From positions 1 through 64,000 of the forward strand of contig JAGHUD010000017.1 of the NCBI GenBank assembly GCA_018065005.1: a stretch of DNA of 64,000 nt, read 5' to 3'. The notes below the pieces were generated by a model that worked only from the letters and a program-made list of their open reading frames with translations, searched no databases and was not told the DNA's origin. Of the stretch, positions 27,550 to 35,944 are shown one piece after another. How positions within the stretch are numbered: position 1 is the first letter of the stretch; every line of letters begins with the position of its first letter. The position numbers were made by a program, and so were the translations under genes. The DNA comes from Candidatus Physcousia equi. Lineage in GTDB: Bacteria > Bacteroidota > Bacteroidia > Bacteroidales > Bacteroidaceae.

Positions 27550-29904
27550 ATGAAAGAGAATCTTGTGATTGTAGAGAGCCCCGCGAAGGCCAAAACGATA
27601 GAGAAATTCTTGGGCGATGACTATCGCGTGATGTCCAGCTATGGCCATATCCGCGACCTGAAGAAGAAGTCGTTCAGCATAGACGAACAGACGTTTGAAC
27701 CGCAATACGAAATACCTGCCGACAAAGCAAAACTGGTGGCAGAACTAAAGAAGAAGGCAGCAGAGGCAAAGGTGGTTTGGCTCGCATCCGATGAGGACCG
27801 CGAGGGAGAAGCCATCTCGTGGCACCTGAGCGAGGTGCTCGGACTGAACACGGAGTCGACCCGACGCATCGTCTTCCACGAAATCACAAAAAATGCCATA
27901 CTCGAAGCCATCGAGCACCCACGCACCATCGACCTCAACCTCGTCAATGCACAGCAGGCACGTCGCGTGCTCGACCGCATCGTGGGCTTCAAACTCTCAC
28001 CGCTGCTTTGGCGCAAGGTGAAGCCGGCTCTCTCGGCAGGCCGCGTGCAGAGCGTGGCAGTGCGCCTCATCGTGGAGAAGGAGCGCGAGGTGAATGCCTT
28101 CAAGGGCGACAGCTATTTCCGTCTCACCGCGCTCTTCCAGCTGCCCGAAACGGGCGATGAGATGAAGGCGGAACTGAACCACCGCTTTGCCACACGCGAA
28201 GAGGCACAGGCTTTTCTGGAGCGATGCAAGGACGCTGAGTTCAGCATCTCCAACATCACCACCAAGCCCATCAAGCGTTCACCCTTCCCTCCCTTCACCA
28301 CCAGCACGCTGCAGCAGGAGGCTGCCCACAAACTCGGATTCACCGTGGCACAGACGATGAGCATCGCACAGCGCCTCTACGAAAGCGGACGCATCACCTA
28401 CATGCGTACGGACAGCGTCAACCTCTCGTCGCTCTGCCTCAACGCCAGCAAGAAGGTCATCGCTGAGCAGATGGGCGAGGAGTATGTGAAGACACGCAAC
28501 TACCACACCTCTGCCAAGGGGGCACAGGAGGCACACGAAGCCATACGACCCACCTACATGGAGCAGTCGGAAATAGAAGCTACGCCTCAGGAGAAGCGCC
28601 TCTACGACCTCATCTGGAAGCGCACCATCGCCAGCCAGATGGCTGACGCGGAACTGGAGAAGACGACCGTCACCATCAGCATCAATGCCAACAGGCTTAG
28701 CCTCAACGGTTCTGATGACTACTTCGTGGCCAACGGTGAGGTGGTGAAGTTCGATGGATTCAGAAAGGTCTATCGCGACGACAACGACAGCGACAACGAC
28801 AACGACAGCGAGAACCCCATCCTGCCCTCACTGACCACAGGACTGACGCTCGGCGTAGCCTCCATCTCTGCCACCCAGCGCTACTCGATGCGACCTGCCC
28901 GCTACAACGAGGCAAGCCTCGTGCACAAACTGGAAGAATTAGGCATCGGACGACCCAGCACCTATGCCTCCACCATCACCACCATCCAACAGCGCGAATA
29001 CGTGTCGAAGAGCGACAAGCCCGGCGAACAGTTGCCCAGCGAGGTGATGACACTCAAGGGGGGGCAAATCAAGCACAGCACGCATAAGATGGTCATCGGA
29101 GCAGAACGCGGACGACTGGTGCCCACCGACACTGGCACCGTGGTCAACGACTTCCTGCAGGAGTTCTTCCCCGAAATCATGGACTATAACTTCACAGCGG
29201 ATGTGGAGAAGGACTTCGACGAGATTGCCGAAGGAAAAAAGGTGTGGGAAGAGGTCATCAAGGACTTCTACAACCGATTCAACCCCCTCGTCGAGAAATC
29301 GGTCAACACAAAAAGCGAACACCGCGTCGGAGAACGCATCCTTGGCAGCGACCCCAAGACGGGAAAGCAGGTGAGCGTGAAAATCGGACGATTCGGACCA
29401 GTGGCTCAGATTGGTGTGTCTGACGACAAGGAGAAACCGCGTTTCGCACAACTCAAAAAGACACAAAGCCTCGAAACCATCACACTGGACGAGGCACTCG
29501 AACTCTTCCAGCTGCCACGCGAACTGGGCGAGTTTGAAGGAAAGATGGTGACCATCGGTGCCGGCAAGTACGGACCCTACGTGCAGCACGACGGCAAGTA
29601 TGTCTCCATCCCCAAAACGGAGGACCCCCTCACCATGGGAATCGACCAGGCTGTGCTGCTCATCGAACAGAAACGCAAGGAGGAAGCAGAGAAGCACATG
29701 CGCGTCTTCCCCGAAGACCCTGACATGGAAATCCTGCGCGGCAGATTCGGTGCCTACCTGCTCTACAAAGAGAAGAACTACCACCTCTCGAAGGCACAAC
29801 AGGCTGAGGCGATGACCATCACCTACGAGGAACTGCTCGCCGTCGTGGAGGCACAAGACAGCAAACCACAGACGACTACACGTCGCCGCTTTGCCAAGAA
29901 ATAG
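27550..29904 (+). CDS. topA: DNA topoisomerase I
   Basis: TopA relaxes negative supercoils. The 784-residue protein starts with VIVESPAKAKTIEKFLG and the Toprim acidic residues in WLASDEDREGEAISWHL. The catalytic tyrosine is in GRITYMRTDSVNLS (Y284). The C-terminus lacks Cys4 zinc fingers and instead has topoisomerase C-terminal repeats such as GRFGPVAQIG and GKYGPYVQ, as usual in Bacteroidetes. An in-frame TTG four codons earlier is possible, but the ATG fits the family. It leads the run topA-aroK-speA-argB, with 8 bp to aroK. Confidence 0.97.
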   Translation: MKENLVIVESPAKAKTIEKFLGDDYRVMSSYGHIRDLKKKSFSIDEQTFEPQYEIPADKAKLVAELKKKAAEAKVVWLASDEDREGEAISWHLSEVLGLNTESTRRIVFHEITKNAILEAIEHPRTIDLNLVNAQQARRVLDRIVGFKLSPLLWRKVKPALSAGRVQSVAVRLIVEKEREVNAFKGDSYFRLTALFQLPETGDEMKAELNHRFATREEAQAFLERCKDAEFSISNITTKPIKRSPFPPFTTSTLQQEAAHKLGFTVAQTMSIAQRLYESGRITYMRTDSVNLSSLCLNASKKVIAEQMGEEYVKTRNYHTSAKGAQEAHEAIRPTYMEQSEIEATPQEKRLYDLIWKRTIASQMADAELEKTTVTISINANRLSLNGSDDYFVANGEVVKFDGFRKVYRDDNDSDNDNDSENPILPSLTTGLTLGVASISATQRYSMRPARYNEASLVHKLEELGIGRPSTYASTITTIQQREYVSKSDKPGEQLPSEVMTLKGGQIKHSTHKMVIGAERGRLVPTDTGTVVNDFLQEFFPEIMDYNFTADVEKDFDEIAEGKKVWEEVIKDFYNRFNPLVEKSVNTKSEHRVGERILGSDPKTGKQVSVKIGRFGPVAQIGVSDDKEKPRFAQLKKTQSLETITLDEALELFQLPRELGEFEGKMVTIGAGKYGPYVQHDGKYVSIPKTEDPLTMGIDQAVLLIEQKRKEEAEKHMRVFPEDPDMEILRGRFGAYLLYKEKNYHLSKAQQAEAMTITYEELLAVVEAQDSKPQTTTRRRFAKK

Positions 29905-29912
29905 AACACAAC

Positions 29913-30443
29913 ATGCAACGCATCATCCTCATCGGCTTCATGGGAGCCGGAAAGACTACCGTGGGCAGACAACTGGCCCTCAACCTCGGACTGCAGTTCT
30001 ACGACCTCGACTGGTACATCGAAATGCGCTACCACACCACCGTGGCTCGCATCTTTGCCGAACGGGGCGAAGAGGGATTCAGACAGCTGGAACGCAACAT
30101 GCTGCACGAGGTTGCCGAGTTTGAGAATGTCGTGCTCTCCTGCGGGGGAGGCACACCGTGCTTCTTCGACAACATGGACTACATGAACTCGCTGGCAGAC
30201 ACCGTCTACCTCAAAGCAAAACCGGAAGTGCTTGCCACGCATCTGCGCATGGGGAAGGTGGAACGACCCCTCATCAAGGGCAAGAACGAGGAGGAACTGC
30301 TGCAGTATATCAAGGAGGCGCTCAACGTGCGCGAACCCTTCTACTCGAAGGCTAAGCACACGCTCGACGTCTCTCTGCTCGACAACTATGATAAGATACA
30401 AACCAGTGTGAAACTTTTGAAAGAAGAATTAGGATTGGCATGA
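29913..30443 (+). CDS. aroK: Shikimate kinase
   Basis: The 176-residue kinase phosphorylates shikimate in aromatic amino acid synthesis. It has the P-loop GFMGAGKTTVG, the shikimate-binding DLDWYIE, and SCGGGTPCF. The stop codon overlaps the speA start (ATGA), which implies translational coupling. Confidence 0.96.
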   Translation: MQRIILIGFMGAGKTTVGRQLALNLGLQFYDLDWYIEMRYHTTVARIFAERGEEGFRQLERNMLHEVAEFENVVLSCGGGTPCFFDNMDYMNSLADTVYLKAKPEVLATHLRMGKVERPLIKGKNEEELLQYIKEALNVREPFYSKAKHTLDVSLLDNYDKIQTSVKLLKEELGLA

Positions 30444-32332
30444 AGAAATGGCGAATCGAAGACTCCGAAGAACTCTATAACATCAAGGGATGGGGAGTCA
30501 ACTATTTTGGCATCAACGACAAGGGACACGTCTATGTGGCGCCCAAAAAAAACAGTGTGCAGATCGACCTGAAAGAACTGGTCGACCGACTCGAAAGCCG
30601 ACACGTGGCTGCACCTGTGTTGCTGCGCTTCCCCGACATCCTCGACAACCGCATCGAGAAGACGAACGACTGCTTCAAAAAGGCTGCCAAGGAATATAAC
30701 TACCAGGCTGAGCACTTCATCATCTTCCCCATCAAGGTGAACCAGATGAGACCCGTCGTGGAGGAAATCATCTCACATGGCAAACGCTACAACCTCGGAC
30801 TCGAAGCCGGCTCTAAACCTGAACTCCATGCGGTGCTTGCCACCAACATGGACAGCGATTCGCTCATCATCTGCAACGGACATAAGGACCAAAACTTCAT
30901 CGAACTGGCACTACTCGCTCAGAAGATGGGCAAACGTGTCTTTCTCGTCATCGAGAAACTGCCCGAACTAAAAATCATTGCAGACACGGCTGCCAAACTG
31001 GGCGTGCGACCGAACCTGGGCATCCGCATCAAACTGGCATCCAACGGCTCTGGAAAGTGGAGCGAGAGCGGTGGCGACGCTTCTAAGTTCGGACTCAACA
31101 GTTCGGAACTGCTCTACGCACTCGAACAACTCACGGAGATGGGCATGGGCGACTGCCTCAAACTCATCCACTTCCACATCGGTTCGCAAATCACCAAGAT
31201 CAGACGCATATCCACTGCCTTGCGCGAAGCAGCACAGTATTACGTGCAACTCCACCAGATGGGCTTCAACATCGAATTTGTGGACTGCGGAGGCGGTCTG
31301 GGCGTGGACTACGACGGCACGCGCTCCAGCAACTCGGAGTCGTCGGTCAACTATAGCATTCAGGAATATGTCAACGACTGTGTCTACACGCTGGTCGATG
31401 CTGCCGACAACAACAACATTCCACACCCCAACATCATCACCGAAGGAGGACGATCGCTCGCCGCACACCACTCCGTGCTCATCCTCGACGCCATGGAGTG
31501 CGTGGCTGCACCACAGATGCCGGAAGACTTCACGCCGGGAGCCGACGACCACAAACTGGTGCACGACCTGACGGAGATATGGGACAAACTGTCGTCGCGC
31601 TCGATGCTCGAGGACTGGCACGACGCCGAAGACATACGCGAAGAGGCACTCGACCTCTTCCGCCATGGCATCATCGACCTCAAGACCAGGGCGCAGATCG
31701 AATCGCTCTACTGGGCTATCTGCCATGAGGTGGCTGAATTGGCACACCACCAGAAACACGTGCCTGACGAGCTCCGCAAACTGGACAAGCAGATGGCTGA
31801 TAAGTATTTCTGCAACTTCTCGCTCTTCCAGTCCATGCCCGACTCATGGGGCATCGACCAACTCTTCCCCATCATGCCCATCGCACGACTGGAAGAGGAG
31901 CCCACACGCTCTGCCACACTCCAAGACATCACCTGCGACTCCGACGGAAAGATTGGTGCCTACGTCAACGGCGGACAGCAGACCAGCTACCTTCCCTTGC
32001 ATCCCCTTCGCGCAGGCGATCATTATTATATTGGTGTATTCCTCGTGGGTGCCTACCAGGAGATCCTTGGCAACATGCACAACCTCTTCGGCGACACAAA
32101 CGCGGTGCACATCTCCATTGACCAGGACAGCTACAGCATCGACCAGGTCATCGACGGAGAGACGGTTGCCGATGTGTTGGAATACGTGCAGTACGACCCC
32201 AAGAAACTCGTACGTCGCCTTGAGATATGGGTGAGCAAAGCCATCAAGGACGGCAAAATCACCGAGGCGGAAGGCAAGGAATTCATCTCCAACTATCGTG
32301 CCGGCCTCTACGGCTACACCTATCTGGAATAA
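30440..32332 (+). CDS. speA: Biosynthetic arginine decarboxylase
   Basis: SpeA converts arginine to agmatine, the first step to putrescine/spermidine. The 630 residues fit the family. The PLP lysine is in FPIKVNQMRP (K99). The PLP-phosphate and glycine-rich parts are IHFHIGSQI and VDCGGGLGVDY. Towards the C-terminus are IITEGGRSLAAHHSVLI and HNLFGDTNAVH. It lies directly before argB, so arginine synthesis and use are encoded side by side. Confidence 0.96.
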   Translation: MKKWRIEDSEELYNIKGWGVNYFGINDKGHVYVAPKKNSVQIDLKELVDRLESRHVAAPVLLRFPDILDNRIEKTNDCFKKAAKEYNYQAEHFIIFPIKVNQMRPVVEEIISHGKRYNLGLEAGSKPELHAVLATNMDSDSLIICNGHKDQNFIELALLAQKMGKRVFLVIEKLPELKIIADTAAKLGVRPNLGIRIKLASNGSGKWSESGGDASKFGLNSSELLYALEQLTEMGMGDCLKLIHFHIGSQITKIRRISTALREAAQYYVQLHQMGFNIEFVDCGGGLGVDYDGTRSSNSESSVNYSIQEYVNDCVYTLVDAADNNNIPHPNIITEGGRSLAAHHSVLILDAMECVAAPQMPEDFTPGADDHKLVHDLTEIWDKLSSRSMLEDWHDAEDIREEALDLFRHGIIDLKTRAQIESLYWAICHEVAELAHHQKHVPDELRKLDKQMADKYFCNFSLFQSMPDSWGIDQLFPIMPIARLEEEPTRSATLQDITCDSDGKIGAYVNGGQQTSYLPLHPLRAGDHYYIGVFLVGAYQEILGNMHNLFGDTNAVHISIDQDSYSIDQVIDGETVADVLEYVQYDPKKLVRRLEIWVSKAIKDGKITEAEGKEFISNYRAGLYGYTYLE

Positions 32333-32432
32333 ACCACCACCCCCAAGAAGGGGAGGAAGCAAACATCCCCCCTATCCGCCGTTTATATAATGAGCGCGTG
32401 TCACGCGCTCAAAACACCCCCAAAAAGTCATC

Positions 32433-33272
32433 ATGCCCAACAAAAGAGAAGTCAACGTTTTCAAGGTGGGTGGTGCCGTGGTAGAGGACCACGCCCAGCT
32501 TACCAGCCTCATTGAGCAGTTCGCAAAGATAGAGGGCCACAAGGTGCTCGTCCACGGAGGTGGGCGCAGTGCCACCAAGATGGCCACACGCCTCGGCATA
32601 GAGAGCCACATGGTGGAGGGCAGACGCGTCACCGACGAAGAGATGCTCAGCGTGGTCACCATGGTCTACGGTGGTCTCGTCAACAAACAAATCGTGGCTC
32701 GCCTGCAGGCAGCTGGCGTCAACGCCATCGGACTGACGGGTGCCGACATGAACATCATCCGCGCCCACCGCAGACCGCGCAAGATGGTCACCTTTCAGGA
32801 TGGGCACACTGAAGAAGTGGACTACGGATGGGTGGGCGACGTCGACCACGTCGATGGCGCAGCCTTGCACAGCATACTCCAAAACGGAGGTGTGCCTGTC
32901 GTGGCGCCCCTCACACATGACGGCGAGGGTCACCTCCTCAACACCAATGCCGACACCATGGCGCAGGAGACGGCATGCGGTCTGGTGGCTTGCCAGCAAC
33001 AAATGACAGAAGAGCGCATTGGCGAGGTTACACTCACCTATTGCTTCGAGAAGCCTGGTGTGCTGCGCGACCCAGACGACGACAACAGTGTCATTCCCCT
33101 CATCACCGAGCAGAGCTATGCCGAACTGAAGTCGGAAGGCATCGTTTCGGGCGGTATGATTCCCAAACTCGACAACGCCTTTGCTGCCCTGCAACGAGGC
33201 GTAAGCCGCGTCGTCATCACCGCCGCCTCGGACATCGAAGGAAAGAAAGGCACCACCATCAAACGCTCATGA
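32433..33272 (+). CDS. argB: Acetylglutamate kinase-type enzyme
   Basis: The 279-residue amino-acid kinase has KVGGAVVEDHAQL at the N-terminus, VLVHGGGRSATKMA (phosphate-binding glycines), LTGADMNIIRA and GGMIPKLDNAFAAL, all typical of ArgB. In Bacteroides relatives the arginine pathway is known to use N-succinyl rather than N-acetyl intermediates, so the true substrate may be N-succinylglutamate; this cannot be read from sequence. About 100 bp separates it from speA. It ends the operon, before a terminator. Confidence 0.93.
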   Translation: MPNKREVNVFKVGGAVVEDHAQLTSLIEQFAKIEGHKVLVHGGGRSATKMATRLGIESHMVEGRRVTDEEMLSVVTMVYGGLVNKQIVARLQAAGVNAIGLTGADMNIIRAHRRPRKMVTFQDGHTEEVDYGWVGDVDHVDGAALHSILQNGGVPVVAPLTHDGEGHLLNTNADTMAQETACGLVACQQQMTEERIGEVTLTYCFEKPGVLRDPDDDNSVIPLITEQSYAELKSEGIVSGGMIPKLDNAFAALQRGVSRVVITAASDIEGKKGTTIKRS

Positions 33273-33319
33273 AACACTAAGCACCGCAATGGTCCCTCCC
33301 GGAAGTTGCGCACCACCTA

Positions 33320-33366
33320 CCTGCGACAGAAAAAGGGTTCACCTCGTTTTCTGTCGCAGGCTTTTT
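33320..33366 (+). terminator. Terminator of the topA-argB operon
   Basis: CCTGCGACAGAAAA (33320-33333) pairs perfectly with TTTTCTGTCGCAGG (33347-33360), followed by CTTTTT. The remaining sequence up to 33736 (about 370 bp) is AT-rich and shows no supportable gene. Confidence 0.88.
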
Positions 33367-33736
33367 GTGCTTCATGTTTTATCTCCTGAAAAGCCGAACG
33401 GAAAGCATCAGAAAGTCGACTGGACAACACACGAACACCGACCATTATATCACCGTTTTTCCTCCTTGTCGCGTAGCCACCACAAGTTGCTGCCTGCGCT
33501 TGTCGTCTCTTGCAACGAAAGGAAAGAAGTCTCGTGCTACCTATACAAAAAAAGAGCAGTTTCCTTTATTAAATCGTGAAGGTGGCAGGGCGAATGCCTA
33601 CTTTTTACGAATAGGCAAAAACCAATATCGCATAGCAAAAAGCACATGAAACGCAAATATTTTTTGTTTTCTTCAGTATTTTTATTATTTTTTTGTATAA
33701 AAATAGCACGTTTTGTATAGGTTTCAAACAAATTGC

Positions 33737-33768
33737 TTGACAACATATTCTAAAATTTGGTATATTTG
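33737..33768 (+). promoter_or_regulatory. Promoter of the fimbrillin/giant-protein locus
   Basis: TTG at 33737-33739 and TATATTTG at 33761-33768 form a Bacteroidetes promoter with a 21-bp spacer. Its start (about 33775) is only some 8 nt before the ATG of the first small ORF, so that ORF begins right at the 5' end of the mRNA. Confidence 0.6.
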
Positions 33769-33782
33769 CAACGACTAAAAGA

Positions 33783-33929
33783 ATGAAGAGCACCACAAAT
33801 CAGCTGAGACTGACAAGAAGACAGAGAATCAGAAAAGCGCGACCTTTACAGAAAAGCATAAGAAAAAGAATACTCGTCCTGCCAGGTAAAAGGCGGGTCG
33901 CAATAAACGAGATGAAAAGATGGAACTAA
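33783..33929 (+). CDS. Small very basic protein (48 aa), hypothetical
   Basis: The ORF starts just after the predicted transcription start and encodes 48 residues, of which about 17 are Arg or Lys (MKSTTNQLRLTRRQRIRKAR at the N-terminus). Its stop overlaps the start of the next small ORF by 10 bp. The composition and position suggest a small translated leader protein, but it has no recognised family and may be a chance ORF in a long leader. Confidence 0.35.
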   Translation: MKSTTNQLRLTRRQRIRKARPLQKSIRKRILVLPGKRRVAINEMKRWN

Positions 33930-34126
33930 TCAGAAAAAAGAAAAACTATCTTATCCCACGCCAATACGTCGTCGAGTGGGAAAGCGAGCAGCAATTCCTT
34001 ACCATATCAGGTCATGGATCGGACATACCCACCGACCCTGACGACGACGAGGGGTGGGGCAGCGGCAAAAATAACGTGCACGCAGAGAGGTTTACTAACT
34101 ATAACGCATTTGACACAACATGGTAA
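33920..34126 (+). CDS. Small acidic-linker protein (68 aa), hypothetical
   Basis: The 68-residue product has a basic start (MELIRKKKNYLIPRQYVVEW), the SGHGSD segment, an acidic TDPDDDEGWG stretch and an aromatic end (FDTTW). Short proteins with this plan, YxxP...V near the start and SG plus acidic residues later, are common just upstream of Prevotella surface-protein genes; their function is unknown. It overlaps the fimbrillin gene start (ATGGTAA), so translation is probably coupled. Confidence 0.6.
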   Translation: MELIRKKKNYLIPRQYVVEWESEQQFLTISGHGSDIPTDPDDDEGWGSGKNNVHAERFTNYNAFDTTW

Positions 34127-35898
34127 AGAATGTAAAAACAATCACGACGCTCTTTGCTGCGTTGTGGCTTCTTGTATCTTGCAGCAACGAAGAAATCGTT
34201 TCGGGCGAGCAACACACATCGGGCATCCAAGGCAAGGTGAAGCCCATCGAATATGTCGACGAAGACGTTGTCTCACGCTCTTCGCTCACCTTTGGAGAAA
34301 ACGGTATGAAGTTCGCATGGGATGAACACGATGTGCTCACTATCTTCCCTGAGTCGGGCAATGCCACTGCCACCTACACCCTCAAGACTCAGCACGACGC
34401 ACTGTCTGCCTCTTTCGAGAACACTGGCTTCACCCTCACCGAAGGAACCAAATACTATGCCCTGAGCAAGGTGGAGAACCAATCGAAGCACCCCAACTGG
34501 AGTTTCCCCTCAAAAGAGAACATCACCGTTGACTTCAGCGGTCAGCGACAAACCGAAAACGGCGACAACGCCACCACCCACCTGGGCGAATACGACTTCA
34601 TGGCTGCCTGCGTGACCGCAGAAGCAGACAACCAAGCCGACTTCTACTTCAAGCACCTCGCCTTCACGCTCCGCATGGTGCTGAAAGACCTGCCCGCCGA
34701 TGTGGCATTCACAGCCCTTGAGGTCTACGACAGCGAAAACAACTTCCGCCAGCCCATACGTCACCTCGACATGACTGCGGGCGAGACCACAGAAGACTAC
34801 ATGCCTGCACTGGCAGAGCCTGACCGCAAAGACGACTCTTTCATCAGCGCGCCACGCTTCATGCTGCTGCTGGGTGGCGAAGAGGGCAACGGGCTGACGG
34901 CTGATGCCCATGGCATGCTCACATGCTACATGCAACTGCCGCCCTACGACTTTGGAGGCAAGACAATGGTGTTCCACCTCATCTCCAAGGATGGCCAACA
35001 TGACTACTACGGCACCTACAACGGACGAAAGATGGAAGCTGGCAAGGCCTACCAACGAACGGTCGGCATGAGCCAGGCGACCAACTACACGCTGACGCTC
35101 AAACTCAACCACATCTGGCAGCAAACTCATGCGAAGGAGGTGACACGCGGCACCGGCGACCCGGGCATAGCAGATGAACTCGGACTGCCCGAACATATTC
35201 ATTACGTTTGGTGCGTGGGCAAACAGGTGAAACAAGTAGGCAAGATCACGGTCAGTGGCAACAACCAAGAAAAATGGATCACAGCTACTGACAAGAGCAT
35301 CAGCACCTACGCAACCCCGCTTACCTTCACCATCGCTCCCGGTGATGAAGACAAGACGAAGCACCTCTATGTCGTGGCATCGACCGTGGACCTAACAACA
35401 AGCAGCTTCAGCAGCATCAACACCGAGAGCAGTGAGGGCGACGTCAAGGCACTCGTTTATGCCATACAAGGAGACGGACAGGAGGCATCGCAGACTTTCC
35501 TGCGCGACCTATACTCCACCCCCTGGAAGAGCAGTACGACCTTTGTGGGCGACGTGACGGATCGCTATCAGGATGTCACGCTCTACCACACGGCAGCCAA
35601 GGTGGACCTCAAATGGAACAGTGCCACCAAGATGACGAACGGCAACGTAAGCGTGAACAACGTGCAGAGTTCGGACTTGTCACTCTTCTCCCCCACCAGC
35701 AATGCCGCTTCGAACAAAAAAGACTATACCGTCAGCGCCCCTCTCACGACAGACAAGGTGTATAATGGGCGCCAGGTGTTCTTTCTGCCCCAGTTTGCGA
35801 ACTACAACGTGACCATCGGCGAGCAGACAAGCGACATCGAATTCACACCGCCAACTGAGGGCTTCACCTCATGGCTTCGTGCCCTCATCAGACAATAA
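34120..35898 (+). CDS. Fimbrillin-family lipoprotein
   Basis: The 592-residue protein starts with a lipoprotein signal (TLFAALWLLVSCSNEE; lipobox LVSC, cysteine at about residue 22). The next part, with GMKFAWDEHDVLTIFP and LGEYDFMAA, is typical of fimbrillin/Mfa-like proteins of Bacteroidales, which are exported as lipoproteins and trimmed before pilus assembly. The C-terminal half is a second beta-rich domain (HTAAKVDLKWN). Whether it is a pilus subunit, anchor or tip cannot be settled. It precedes the giant surface protein by 46 bp and probably shares its transcript. Confidence 0.8.
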   Translation: MVKNVKTITTLFAALWLLVSCSNEEIVSGEQHTSGIQGKVKPIEYVDEDVVSRSSLTFGENGMKFAWDEHDVLTIFPESGNATATYTLKTQHDALSASFENTGFTLTEGTKYYALSKVENQSKHPNWSFPSKENITVDFSGQRQTENGDNATTHLGEYDFMAACVTAEADNQADFYFKHLAFTLRMVLKDLPADVAFTALEVYDSENNFRQPIRHLDMTAGETTEDYMPALAEPDRKDDSFISAPRFMLLLGGEEGNGLTADAHGMLTCYMQLPPYDFGGKTMVFHLISKDGQHDYYGTYNGRKMEAGKAYQRTVGMSQATNYTLTLKLNHIWQQTHAKEVTRGTGDPGIADELGLPEHIHYVWCVGKQVKQVGKITVSGNNQEKWITATDKSISTYATPLTFTIAPGDEDKTKHLYVVASTVDLTTSSFSSINTESSEGDVKALVYAIQGDGQEASQTFLRDLYSTPWKSSTTFVGDVTDRYQDVTLYHTAAKVDLKWNSATKMTNGNVSVNNVQSSDLSLFSPTSNAASNKKDYTVSAPLTTDKVYNGRQVFFLPQFANYNVTIGEQTSDIEFTPPTEGFTSWLRALIRQ

Positions 35899-35944
35899 GA
35901 CAGCTTGAATACATACTTTTTCTATCAACTATAGAACACAAGTT

